Below are positions 26,497 through 35,162 of a DNA stretch of 49,247 nt, piece after piece. Every line of letters begins with the position of its first letter. Within the stretch, counting starts at the first letter, position 1. The stretch spans positions 1 to 49,247 of the forward strand of contig CAZLSW010000019.1 of the NCBI GenBank assembly GCA_964562375.1. The letters are read 5' to 3'. Below the pieces are notes generated by a model. The model was not told the DNA's origin. It saw only the letters and a list, made by a program, of their open reading frames with translations, and searched no databases. The DNA is from JAJPXC01 sp964562375 (lineage in GTDB: Bacteria > Bacteroidota > Bacteroidia > Bacteroidales > Muribaculaceae). The position numbers and the translations under genes are program-made.

Positions 26497-27372
26497 TTAT
26501 AGATTGGAATTGAAATTCAGGTAGTTGAAATGTGATTCTTCAAGCATCACTTCATCGTTGTCGGTGGAGATTTCCAGGTGCAAGCGTTGCTCGATTCCCA
26601 TGAAATATCGATTAAGGAAACACTCCAACTCGTGCAATTCTTTGACAAGCTGAGGGAAACGTTCATCGCAGAGGTCTTCATCCCAGAAACGCAAAGTGTA
26701 GGTTATAACCGGCTCGGTGAACTCATTGCCGAGGAACACGTTTCCGTCATTGTCATCGAGAGAGCAAGAATAGCGAGGGGAAGCGTCGATAAATGTTTCC
26801 ACAGGGGATTCCTCATGAAGCGAGATTCCCTCCTGATTGAGAATACGGCGCAACATTAAGGCGATTAACGTCGTGTCGCCACGCATGCGCCTACATTCAG
26901 CCACGAAGGGCAAAGCCTGGGAGATGAATCGATTGGAGAGGAGGCTTGGATCCTCCTTGTCGCAAACGATAGCTGACAGCGTGTCAGAGCCACTGAAACA
27001 GTGTTGCTTGACCATATCGACCACGCATCTTGTGTGGAATAGGAAACGGTCGAACGGTTGAAAGAACTGCCGAGCGTTCTCCTCCTCTTTTTGCTGTTTC
27101 TCGCATTCCTCGGCGAAGCGTTCCTTGTACTCGTTGGCGGGGATCTTGTCGAAACGATCGATGGGGTGGAACATTACCTCCGGGAGGGAGTCGTACATTC
27201 CCGGACGGCTGATGGCCACATCGATTTTATTGTCATCGGAAATCTCCAGGTCGAGGATGTCGTGATAGGCGTTACGGCTGTGATGGCCACGCAACGACAC
27301 GTGCGTATTACCCTTGGGGTAATAGTTGATCAGGGCCTCGGCGAGGATATCCAATGGCAAACGCGGTTTCAT
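26497..27372 (-). CDS. tssG: T6SS baseplate protein TssG
   Basis: A 291-residue protein, about the size of TssG. The pattern IDVAISRPGMYDSLPEVMFHPIDRF (about residues 51-75) resembles the 'SR.GlYD.LPE.LFH' region I associate with Bacteroidota TssG-type baseplate proteins, and FFQPFDRFLFHTRCVVD follows a charged coiled stretch. The context between E1 and tssK-tssE-tssF supports it, as these complete the wedge set. It overlaps the E1 gene by 4 bp (ATGA), coupling baseplate and E1 translation. The family call rests on short motifs and synteny, less sure than for TssE, TssF and TssK. Confidence 0.7.
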   Translation of the reverse strand: MKPRLPLDILAEALINYYPKGNTHVSLRGHHSRNAYHDILDLEISDDNKIDVAISRPGMYDSLPEVMFHPIDRFDKIPANEYKERFAEECEKQQKEEENARQFFQPFDRFLFHTRCVVDMVKQHCFSGSDTLSAIVCDKEDPSLLSNRFISQALPFVAECRRMRGDTTLIALMLRRILNQEGISLHEESPVETFIDASPRYSCSLDDNDGNVFLGNEFTEPVITYTLRFWDEDLCDERFPQLVKELHELECFLNRYFMGIEQRLHLEISTDNDEVMLEESHFNYLNFNSNL

Positions 27373-28583
27373 CGCGAGAAGAATTGGGGACGGTCGGCGG
27401 AGAGTTCGACGAAACGCTCGCCCAGGTTGGTGGCCACTCGCAGCACGTCGAACGGTGGGATACCGATCTGTCGAAGGGTCAATTCAGGGTAAGGGAAATA
27501 TTCGTCGATATTCTCGAGGAAATTTTTGTGGAAAAGGGTGCGGTAAGATAGCTTTCGCATCTCGGGGTGGGCATTGATAGCCGCGTCGAGGCGCGACTCG
27601 GGCACCATAACCTTGAACTCCTTTTCGGGACGGTCGGAGATGATCGACTCGATAAACTTATTGTTCATCAAATTGATTTCAACCGCCTTGGCACCAGTTA
27701 CTTTCTTGATCTCGTCAAGGGCTTGGGTCACTGTCATGTCGGCCGACATGGAGGGAGCCTCCACGATGGGTTGCCATAGCTCATGGGCCGGGCAAGAGCG
27801 TTTCCATGACGACATGCGATACATGTTGGTAGAGTTGGTCAATCCTTCGTAGCGGAACATTCGGCCTTGGAGGGTCTTGAACGGCATTTGGTCGGCGGGA
27901 TAACACTCTTGGTGTATCACCTTCATGGCCTCCTGGGCTTGCATGGCACCCACGATAGATGCTGAGATTGGTGTAGTGGCGACGCGGCCTTGGGACGTCT
28001 GGGACCGTACCACGTCGGCGCATCCGGTGCGCAGCATGATGATGTTGAACTCCTCGCGTGACAAGCCACACTCGTAGCAGTTGACTCCCGGGGTGAACAT
28101 CTTCACAACGCCGGTGAGATTCTCTATGCTGCCGTCGATCCACGTCTTGCCGGCGCGCATGGCCATGCGGTTGAGTTGATAGCGGGCCAAGCGGCTGTCG
28201 AGGCACCCGATAATCACGTCGACGGAGCGGTAAAGACCCAATCCCACTTCCGAGAAGAGGTTGCCCACGATGGGAGTAACCTTTATTTGCGGATTAATCT
28301 CCATGGCACGCTCGGCCGCGACCTCGGCTTTGTAGCGATGGGAGTAGGCGTCGGCCTCGCGGAAGAGTACCGAGCGGGTGAGGTTGGAGATCTCGATGCG
28401 GTCGAAATCGACCACGAAAATCTCGCCAACGCCGAACAGCGCCAAGTCCTTGATTACCTCATTACCCAAGGCACCGGCGCCAGCAACGAGCACGCGGGCT
28501 TGTTTCACCCTCTCCTGCTTAAACCAGGATAGGAGGGTGAACACGCCCTCGCCCCATTGATAGGATTGTCGCTCGCTGGTCAT
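27369..28583 (-). CDS. E1-like ubiquitin-activating enzyme (ThiF fold, UBA3-like)
   Basis: A 404-residue enzyme expected to adenylate the C-terminal glycine of a ubiquitin-like protein with ATP and take it over as a thioester. Visible: nucleotide loop GAGALG (35-40), DFDRIEISNLTR (59-70) with the family Asp and Arg, and DSR near 129-131. CYEC (Cys169, Cys172) is followed 16 residues later by Cys188 in RTGCADVVR, the same spacing as the catalytic cysteine in eukaryotic UBA3. CPAH (Cys264, His267) would complete the zinc site. The last 125 residues (TVTQALDEIKK to LTLRQIGIPPFDVLRV) look like a ubiquitin-fold domain that recruits E2. Start overlaps the barrel gene stop (TAATG). Confidence 0.9.
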   Translation of the reverse strand: MTSERQSYQWGEGVFTLLSWFKQERVKQARVLVAGAGALGNEVIKDLALFGVGEIFVVDFDRIEISNLTRSVLFREADAYSHRYKAEVAAERAMEINPQIKVTPIVGNLFSEVGLGLYRSVDVIIGCLDSRLARYQLNRMAMRAGKTWIDGSIENLTGVVKMFTPGVNCYECGLSREEFNIIMLRTGCADVVRSQTSQGRVATTPISASIVGAMQAQEAMKVIHQECYPADQMPFKTLQGRMFRYEGLTNSTNMYRMSSWKRSCPAHELWQPIVEAPSMSADMTVTQALDEIKKVTGAKAVEINLMNNKFIESIISDRPEKEFKVMVPESRLDAAINAHPEMRKLSYRTLFHKNFLENIDEYFPYPELTLRQIGIPPFDVLRVATNLGERFVELSADRPQFFSR

Positions 28584-29281
28584 TAGAAGATATAGCCTAC
28601 CTTAATGCCGGCAAAGCCTACGCCAAGCTGTTTTTTGTAGATGTTGTCGTTGTCGGTTGCGGTGTTAAGCTTGGCCTCGCCCCACACGCCGACGCGGAAG
28701 ATATCGTCGCCCGAGGGGATGTTGAAGCCACACTCTCCCACGGGAGAGATCAACACGCCGCTCTTCTTGTATTGATAGTCGTCGGGCTTGGAGGTGAGAG
28801 TATAGAAGGTGGGGACAATTCCGATTTCGGCGTATATCGATACCTTGTGACGGGCCATCTCGCTGTATCCGATGGTCAAGGGTATGCCCACCTCCAGGGC
28901 CGCGTAATCGGTAGGATCGGAGGTGCGCATGGTCATGCCCACCTGCACGCCGGGGGTGAAGTAAACGTTCTTGGCCACCGAGATGGCGTATCGTCCGCTT
29001 ACGTCCCAAGCCAGGCCGTGGGTGCCGAAGCCGATCTTGGCGCCGATTTCAAAGCCATGGGCCACGAGATCAGGCTGGGGGCAGTTGACCACCACAGTAG
29101 TGTCGCGTTGGAGCTCGAAGAACTCATAAAGGTCGATACCGTCGCGCAGGCGGTACTTGACGTCACCCTTCCCGTTGTAGTCAATCACGTATGGACCAAC
29201 GTTGAAATGGTCGATAGGGGTTTGGGCTGAAGAGGCCAGCGCTCCCAAGGCGCATGCACATAGCAAAATTAAATTTTTCAT
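28583..29281 (-). CDS. small outer-membrane beta-barrel protein
   Basis: A 232-residue protein with signal peptide MKNLILLCACALGALASSAQ and a beta-rich body (GFEIGAKIGFGTHG, YAISVAKNVYFTPGVQVGMTM, YAALEVGIPLTIGYSE, VSIYAEIGIVPTFYTL) ending GVGFAGIKVGYIF, a barrel-type terminal strand with final Phe. This fits an eight-stranded porin-like outer-membrane protein. Position between the RING-protein gene and the E1 gene, in a T6SS without TssJ, makes it a candidate outer-membrane anchor of the trans-envelope channel (inference). A heptamer repeat lies 4 nt upstream of the start codon. Confidence 0.75.
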   Translation of the reverse strand: MKNLILLCACALGALASSAQTPIDHFNVGPYVIDYNGKGDVKYRLRDGIDLYEFFELQRDTTVVVNCPQPDLVAHGFEIGAKIGFGTHGLAWDVSGRYAISVAKNVYFTPGVQVGMTMRTSDPTDYAALEVGIPLTIGYSEMARHKVSIYAEIGIVPTFYTLTSKPDDYQYKKSGVLISPVGECGFNIPSGDDIFRVGVWGEAKLNTATDNDNIYKKQLGVGFAGIKVGYIF

Positions 29282-29285
29282 ATTA

Positions 29286-29320
29286 TAGTGGTTAATGGTT
29301 AGTGGTTAATGGTTAATTGT
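29286..29320. repeat. heptanucleotide tandem repeat (TARTGGT)5
   Basis: Five 7-bp units (TAGTGGT, TAATGGT, TAGTGGT, TAATGGT, TAATTGT) end 4 nt before the ATG of the small barrel gene. It is the third heptamer array that directly precedes a start codon in this operon. Confidence 0.9.
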
Positions 29321-29324
29321 TGAT

Positions 29325-29343
29325 GATTCCCTCGCGGGGAATC
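29325..29343. other. intergenic hairpin between RING and barrel genes
   Basis: GATTCCC-TCGCG-GGGAATC is a perfect 7-bp inverted repeat between the two genes. No T-tract follows on the minus strand, so it is more likely an mRNA stability element or a processing site than a terminator. Confidence 0.5.
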
Positions 29344-29362
29344 GCGTGGCACGGTGGCAGGT

Positions 29363-31756
29363 TTATGCTTCCTCGTATTTGAAGATGGTGTCGCCGATTT
29401 TGAATGTGTCGCCATTGGAGAGCACCGCCTGGCGGTTGACGGGGAGCTCGGCTCGGGCATTGTAAATCACGCCGGTAGCCAAAGGCTTGATTACGGGCAG
29501 ATTTTTCTCGCGGTCGATGAATAATTTGGCATGTTCCTTGGCCACCTTGTTACTCTTTTCCCAGTTCATCTGTATCTCACATTCGCCAGTCATGCCAATC
29601 GACACCTTGTTGCCGCCGCCGGTGGCGTTCATCCACTTATGGATGGGGATGCGTTGACCGGCCTTTATGCCGTTTTGGATAACGAGGAAGTATTTCTCGG
29701 CCAACATACGCACAGTGATTAGCGATGCCCCCAGACCGCCCCCGTAGATGATGAACGCCAGCAACATGTTAAGCCAGTCGTAACGGGCGCTTGCGAAGTG
29801 GGAGAAGTAGAGCACCAAGAATCCAATGACAGCCGAGAGTAGGCCACCCCAAAGGGCGCTCTTGACGGGTATTGTGGATTTTATGGTCAAGGCGAGAGAA
29901 ACGCTTAGCGAGAACAACACATAAGCCGGCAATGAGCAATACCAGGGGATGTAAGTCTTGCTGGTCCACATAAGGAGAAGGCACATTATATCGGCGCCGA
30001 TGGCGAACGCCAGCATGCCGATAATGGCCGTAAGGACTGAAAGGAGGAAAATCTTTGCCCACACGCGCCAATCCTTGTTGCGCACGTCGTCCTTGTAGCG
30101 GAAGATAATAGAAATGAAGAAGCCCAGCAACATGCCGATCATCAGGAACGACGAGGTGCGGGTGACGCAATCATTGACAATCGAAGCCTGCTCCTCATTG
30201 CCACCAAAGACGAGCATCACGATCCACCGGGCCAATCCATGGAAGCCTCCGCGACCGCACAATTCGTAGATTATCCAGCTCAACAGACCGGCGAGTACAC
30301 CGGCGATTGTCTGGGAGCACTCCTTGATAGCGCTCCAGCGGAATAGGCCTTTCCAGTCGACATGTTCCTGAATGCCGGTTTTGCAATTCTGACCGTATTC
30401 GGCGCATTTGTATCCGTTTTCCTCCCAACAATGCTTGTGCATCCAGTGGGAGCACTTGGTGACGATCACTTGCCCTGGGCGCAAATCCTGCTTGCAGTAG
30501 TGGCAGACGCGTCGCTGCACGTTCTCCTGAGGCTCGTATTTCTTGTAATAACGGGAGCGGAAAGATATGCCCGCGATATAGGGGACAAGTACCTTCATGA
30601 TCAGGTAGAAGAAGGCAAAGGTGAGCAGGGTAACCAGCAGAGCCACCAGGATCTCGACGACAATGCTTGTGGCTCCTTGCTCGCGGTCGGGCCAAGGATG
30701 CTCGGCTGAGCCGATGGTGAAAGTGGCTTGGCCAAGGTCCTGGTTGCGACCCCATCGTGCGGAATAATCGACGTTGCCGGCGTACATCTTCCCTTCGGTG
30801 GCTGTGTAGAAGATTTCGTAGTCGAAGGTGGCATCCTGCACCACAGTGGCAAAGGATTTCAAGACCTCGCTCATCTGAGTAGCTGGAGCATACCTACCGA
30901 GAAGGTCACTGATTATCTGCCGATTGGCGTCTTTTGGCTCGGTGAGACCCTGTAACAGCAACTCGATGCCATCGTAAGCGTCCTCGGTGCCGGCTTGCTC
31001 GCCCTTGAAATAAAATGCGTTGACCTTGGGAAGAGCTTGCCAATGGTCAGTTTGGTAATCAGTGACTTTGATATAGTCGAGGTCCTCCACGTCGGGGCGT
31101 TGAGAGCCGTCGGCGAAAATCATCAGGATGTTCTTGCCGGGATGAGTCATAGCTCGCTGGCTGATCGATGGGTTTTGCTCATAGTCGATGGCTTTGACCT
31201 GTGATAGCAGAGGGGCCTCGTCGGGAACGAATTCAGCTAATTTGGCGTATGCGCCGCTGTAGAACACCTTGCCATCGGATGATTGCATCAGTTGGGCTTT
31301 CACGGCGTCCCAATTGTCGCGAGAGAGCATTATCGATGGAGACACAAAATCGCCATAAGAAGATACGTACACCGAGGAATCGGGCGCGATCTCCACAAAT
31401 TCGCGTATGGCGTCGAGCACTTGCTCTTTGCCCTGTTGAGGGAGTCCGAGGTCGAGCAATATCGAGAATGTATAATCGGAGGGAATGCGCACGCCGCTGT
31501 TGAGAGTGCGAATCTCGCGATTGGGGATCTCGACTCCGTCTTCATAGAAGTAGAACATGTCGGCGAAGCGGGTAGGGGAGATGCCTTGCACTCGTTGCCC
31601 TTGGGTGTCGACCAAGTTGAAATATACGTGAATGCTGTCGTTGCCGATTCCGTAGGAGTAGGCACGGTCGCAGAATTGGATTGACGCGGGTTCTTGGGCC
31701 GCTACTGGAGCGAGAGAGGCGAGGGAGAGGGTTACAGAGGTAAGTATTTTTCGCAT
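29363..31756 (-). CDS. multi-pass membrane protein with VWA-like, RING-H2 and FHA domains (E3-like)
   Basis: A 797-residue protein from the ATG at 31756, which gives a signal peptide (RKILTSVTLSLASLAPVAAQ) and sits 2 nt after the previous stop. Residues ~25-330 form a periplasmic VWA-like domain with a degenerate metal site (LLDLG). A transmembrane helix (about 363-390) precedes a RING-H2 zinc finger: Cys418-x2-Cys421, Cys435-x-His437-x2-His440-x2-Cys443, Cys451, Cys458. About six more helices (480-690) follow, then a C-terminal FHA domain (about 718-797; VSIGMTGECEI, SNKVAKEHAKL, LSNGDTFKIGD). RING fingers bring E2~Ub to substrates and FHA domains bind phosphothreonine, so it looks like a phospho-controlled membrane E3. 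Last Cys pair spacing (x6) is not canonical. Confidence 0.85.
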   Translation of the reverse strand: MRKILTSVTLSLASLAPVAAQEPASIQFCDRAYSYGIGNDSIHVYFNLVDTQGQRVQGISPTRFADMFYFYEDGVEIPNREIRTLNSGVRIPSDYTFSILLDLGLPQQGKEQVLDAIREFVEIAPDSSVYVSSYGDFVSPSIMLSRDNWDAVKAQLMQSSDGKVFYSGAYAKLAEFVPDEAPLLSQVKAIDYEQNPSISQRAMTHPGKNILMIFADGSQRPDVEDLDYIKVTDYQTDHWQALPKVNAFYFKGEQAGTEDAYDGIELLLQGLTEPKDANRQIISDLLGRYAPATQMSEVLKSFATVVQDATFDYEIFYTATEGKMYAGNVDYSARWGRNQDLGQATFTIGSAEHPWPDREQGATSIVVEILVALLVTLLTFAFFYLIMKVLVPYIAGISFRSRYYKKYEPQENVQRRVCHYCKQDLRPGQVIVTKCSHWMHKHCWEENGYKCAEYGQNCKTGIQEHVDWKGLFRWSAIKECSQTIAGVLAGLLSWIIYELCGRGGFHGLARWIVMLVFGGNEEQASIVNDCVTRTSSFLMIGMLLGFFISIIFRYKDDVRNKDWRVWAKIFLLSVLTAIIGMLAFAIGADIMCLLLMWTSKTYIPWYCSLPAYVLFSLSVSLALTIKSTIPVKSALWGGLLSAVIGFLVLYFSHFASARYDWLNMLLAFIIYGGGLGASLITVRMLAEKYFLVIQNGIKAGQRIPIHKWMNATGGGNKVSIGMTGECEIQMNWEKSNKVAKEHAKLFIDREKNLPVIKPLATGVIYNARAELPVNRQAVLSNGDTFKIGDTIFKYEEA

Positions 31757-31758
31757 GA

Positions 31759-33873
31759 TTATCTTCTTCTTCGGGTCCAAAGTTTAAGGTCTTCCACATT
31801 CACATCTCCGTAGAGAGATTGATCGGTAGCCAGGGAGCCGTCGATCATCGGGATGGTGGTGAGGGTGGACAAGCGTGATGAGTAAACCATCACAAATTTG
31901 ATATCGGTTGACTGGGTGGCGATAAGACGCTGGATGGTGGGAAGGCTCATGTGGGTTTCGTTGACAAGGCAACCGATAACGCCAGTAGTAGGTCGTTCTG
32001 AGGTTTTTGCGATGCTTGAGACGACCCACTCCTCGCCGGCTGAAGTTTTGGCGTTGTATCCCACAGCCCAACCCACGAGGCCGGTTTGTGGCTCCACGAC
32101 GATTTGGAGAAGGTCGATGATTGAGCTATTGTCAAGCTCGATTCCGGCGCAAGATGCCAGGTGCGTGGATGCGCTTTGCAGGAGGTTGTAGCAGTTGTCG
32201 GGGGAGAATGAGTTGCGGTCGCTCTCAAGAGCCCATTTGTACATATCCTCGAGCGAGTACATTCGGGTAAGGTCGTTGCGCGAGTTGATAGTGCCGTCGT
32301 GTCGGAAAGTGAAGATACCCAGTTCTTGGTCGGAGGTGAGAATATCGACGACGAAGGCGACGAGGAAGTTGGGGTGTTGGGTGTGCTTGAGTTGCATCTG
32401 CACGTTGCTGTCCGAGTTGGAGAAGAACACTCCCAGGCCGGGGTGGGAATGAATCCAGCAGGTAAGGTCGTATTGCAGGTTGGTGTCGCGGCGCAGCTTG
32501 CGGAGGCGTTCGGCGATACGAAGCTTGATTTTGCCGCCGAAATTGAGCTCGTATTCCTTGAACACGGCGTCGTCGCCAGGCAACACTACCGATTCGAGCG
32601 ACACGTCGTAGCTGTGGGTGTCCTCATGGTGTACCCAGCGGCCAAGCACCATGCAGCCGTCCTCCTTGGGGCGGTCGACGTTGCGCAGGTCTTCGGCGTA
32701 GAGATTGTAGATCTCCTTGACGCAGGAATTTTTGATATAGATGTTAGCCACAGCGGAATCCTGGGTGAAATCGGAGGAGTGGATTTTGAGGTATTGGGGG
32801 TTGTCGACCACGTCGTCGAGGGATTGCTTTTTGAGGATGGAAGTGGTGCGACGTCGCACGACGATAGCGGGGTTGCCGTCATCGGTAGTGTTGGTGACGG
32901 CGTTGGCCGACGGGCGTGGCAGGGGCATTGTTGGCACCTTCCCGGTAGTGCCGTAAACGGGACGGCGCTTGCGGCGCGACCACACGATTATGAGCCAAGC
33001 CAATACTATGAGGAGTAGCCCGCAAACGATGGCGATGTTGATCCAGGCGGTGGAGGACAGGCCTTGGGAATCGTTGGCGGCGAGCGCTTCGTCAACTTGC
33101 TGTTGGAGCTGGGCCGCGGCGTCGTCCTTTTGCTTGAGGCGGTTGTTAGCAAACTCGATAATTGTGCCCAATAACGATTCGCGACTTTCGGCGGGGATGT
33201 GCATTGACATCACGATTGACTGAGCCATTAGGGGTATTTCCTCGCGCTTCTCGCTGGAGGCGTCGGTTGCCTTGCTGAGGAAGCCTTGAAGGTCGTTGTC
33301 GGTGATGTAAGCTTTTTTGTCGGTGGCATTAGCCAAGCCCTGGGTGTATATTGCCACTTGCTCCTTGAATGCGGCCACGGCCTCCTTTGACAGCACGGGG
33401 TCCTGCTCGATACGCGAGAGGTAGGACATGCCGTCGGACGCGGGGAGGGGTGACGTGGTAGTGGAGAGTTGGGAGGTGGTGGTAGAAGAGGTTGAGGTGG
33501 GCTTTGGAGATTCGGCCACTGATGTTTCTTCTTGTACAACCACTGGGGTTTCAGGTTTAGCGGGGGCGGGCTTTAGGGTGATTTTGTGGGAGCTGCCGCT
33601 TTGTTTGGGGAAGTCGAAGCCGAAAGATTTTGTGGCCACGCGGCCAATGAATGCCGATTCACCGCTTTTTACTTGGCCACAGTCGGCACCGTCGACTTTG
33701 ATGAAAATTTTGTCCTTTGAGCGGTTTTCCACCTTGGAGATTGAGGCGGAGCCGTCGTCAAGGGTGGAGTAATGGAATGTTACTCCTTGGTCGCCCCAAG
33801 TGTCGGCGAAAATGCTGAACGGGAAGGCGATTGCGAGGAGTAGGAAGGCGATTTTACGGTTGATACGCGTCAT
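31759..33873 (-). CDS. membrane-anchored JAB/JAMM deubiquitinase-like peptidase
   Basis: A 704-residue protein from the ATG at 33873, the first start that yields a signal peptide (INRKIAFLLLAIAFPFSIFA); the longer frame runs back through the upstream gene and is not real. A periplasmic region (24-275) has a small beta domain, a Thr/Ser/Pro linker (104-146) and a helical stalk. A transmembrane helix (276-297) is followed by RRKRR, placing the rest inside. The JAB domain (about 375-545) has the complete JAMM motif His475-x-His477-Pro ... Ser485-x2-Asp488. A last alpha/beta domain (560-704) is unknown. JAMM enzymes cleave ubiquitin isopeptide bonds, so this is the predicted deconjugase. Confidence 0.9.
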   Translation of the reverse strand: MTRINRKIAFLLLAIAFPFSIFADTWGDQGVTFHYSTLDDGSASISKVENRSKDKIFIKVDGADCGQVKSGESAFIGRVATKSFGFDFPKQSGSSHKITLKPAPAKPETPVVVQEETSVAESPKPTSTSSTTTSQLSTTTSPLPASDGMSYLSRIEQDPVLSKEAVAAFKEQVAIYTQGLANATDKKAYITDNDLQGFLSKATDASSEKREEIPLMAQSIVMSMHIPAESRESLLGTIIEFANNRLKQKDDAAAQLQQQVDEALAANDSQGLSSTAWINIAIVCGLLLIVLAWLIIVWSRRKRRPVYGTTGKVPTMPLPRPSANAVTNTTDDGNPAIVVRRRTTSILKKQSLDDVVDNPQYLKIHSSDFTQDSAVANIYIKNSCVKEIYNLYAEDLRNVDRPKEDGCMVLGRWVHHEDTHSYDVSLESVVLPGDDAVFKEYELNFGGKIKLRIAERLRKLRRDTNLQYDLTCWIHSHPGLGVFFSNSDSNVQMQLKHTQHPNFLVAFVVDILTSDQELGIFTFRHDGTINSRNDLTRMYSLEDMYKWALESDRNSFSPDNCYNLLQSASTHLASCAGIELDNSSIIDLLQIVVEPQTGLVGWAVGYNAKTSAGEEWVVSSIAKTSERPTTGVIGCLVNETHMSLPTIQRLIATQSTDIKFVMVYSSRLSTLTTIPMIDGSLATDQSLYGDVNVEDLKLWTRRRR

Positions 33874-33908
33874 TAAATGTGATGTGTTATATCGTTCTAC
33901 GAGTTTTG

Positions 33909-35162
33909 TTATTGGTTGAGGATGAGCGTGTTGAGCGATTGGAGGGGGGTGGTAGGTTGTTGAGGGTCGGCTGTTTTCGCTTTTTGGCGCTCTTGTGCCT
34001 TGGCGCGGAGCTGGTTCTTTCCCTTGTTCATGGCTTGGTGAGCCTTGTTGCGGATGATTTCCCGGGAACGGCGTTTTGCCTCGGATTCGGCTTGTTTTGT
34101 GAGTGATTCCTGCATCTCGAGGATACTTTTTTGGTTGTTCAACTCGCTGAAATGTCGGAAGATTGCGTTTCCGACGAAACCGACGACAGCCAAGAGGACG
34201 CCACCGATAATCATCCACATGGTGCGTTTCTGCTGCTTTTCCTCTTGCAGTCGCGCCTCTTCCTGGGCTGCGGCTTGACGGTCAAGTTCCTCTTTCTTTT
34301 GTTGGGCGAGAGTGGCTTGCTCGATAGCTTTGGCTTGAGCCTCATCTGAGGCTTGCGCTTCGGCCAGTTCTTTCTCCTTTTGGGAGGCGGCCAGGAGCAC
34401 CTCGTTGATCTTACCGAGGAGATCGGGGTCGGTGATCTTGCTTTTCATCATTCTCAGGTTCATCAACTCCATTTGGAGGGATTGTGAGAACGAGCCTTCG
34501 GTGGTCATTGCGAGCATTTGGTTGACCATCTCGATGCTTTGGAGGGCGTTGGTGATGTCGGTGTTGTCGGCTTCAATCTCCACTTGCGATGAGACGGTGA
34601 CGCTCTCGGTGTGGGAGCCGGTAGAGGGCGTGGTGACTGATTTGGACGCCTTGGAGGGGGCGAATTTCACCGTAAGGGGGCCAGCTGATTGAGTTAACAG
34701 CTTGTAATTTTGTTTCTTCTCGTAAAGGGCGATGAAAACCGGGAAACTCACAGTCACGGCATCGGAGGTTTCGGATTTGAAGGTCAAGGGGGCCGACTGG
34801 CCGAGGATGTAAAAACCGTCCTTAGAATCGTCGTAGCTCAATCCGGCTGGCTTGATGAACGCTTTGGGAGTGAGACCTTTCCACTTGGTGGCACCGAAGT
34901 CGCCCACGCGATCGAAAATCACCACTTTGAGGCGGTCGAGGCTGCCCTTGCTCTCCTTGCGTAGCTTGGAGGAGGCCGAGGGGATGATGCGGGGGGTGGT
35001 GGAGAATTTCAGCGTGTAGCCTTCCCCCTCGGGAGCGACCGCATAACGCAGGATCATGCGGTCGCCCGAGGTGGTCAACAACGTATCGGTAACCTCCTTA
35101 GCTTGTACAGTAGCTGCCAGTAGCAGCGACATTAGGCTGAAAATGAGGCTTTTGAGCGACAT
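33909..35162 (-). CDS. single-pass membrane protein with coiled coil
   Basis: A 417-residue protein of no family I recognise. Signal peptide to about residue 21 (SLLLAATVQA); a beta-rich periplasmic domain (about 22-175); a Ser/Thr/Lys linker; an alanine/glutamate/glutamine-rich coiled coil (about 240-305, e.g. EKELAEAQASDEAQAKAIEQ); a transmembrane helix near 307-327 (TMWMIIGGVLLAVVGFVGNA); then a basic cytoplasmic tail (KRRSREIIRNKAHQ). The domain order resembles the JAB protein's periplasmic domain, helical stalk and membrane helix. It is a candidate part of the trans-envelope complex in this TssJLM-less system. Confidence 0.6.
   Translation of the reverse strand: MSLKSLIFSLMSLLLAATVQAKEVTDTLLTTSGDRMILRYAVAPEGEGYTLKFSTTPRIIPSASSKLRKESKGSLDRLKVVIFDRVGDFGATKWKGLTPKAFIKPAGLSYDDSKDGFYILGQSAPLTFKSETSDAVTVSFPVFIALYEKKQNYKLLTQSAGPLTVKFAPSKASKSVTTPSTGSHTESVTVSSQVEIEADNTDITNALQSIEMVNQMLAMTTEGSFSQSLQMELMNLRMMKSKITDPDLLGKINEVLLAASQKEKELAEAQASDEAQAKAIEQATLAQQKKEELDRQAAAQEEARLQEEKQQKRTMWMIIGGVLLAVVGFVGNAIFRHFSELNNQKSILEMQESLTKQAESEAKRRSREIIRNKAHQAMNKGKNQLRAKAQERQKAKTADPQQPTTPLQSLNTLILNQ

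Noticed and set aside
33874..34218. N-terminal extension of the JAB protein gene
   Set aside because: The extra 115 residues overlap the upstream membrane-protein gene out of frame and are basic low-complexity; the ATG at 33873 gives a proper signal peptide.
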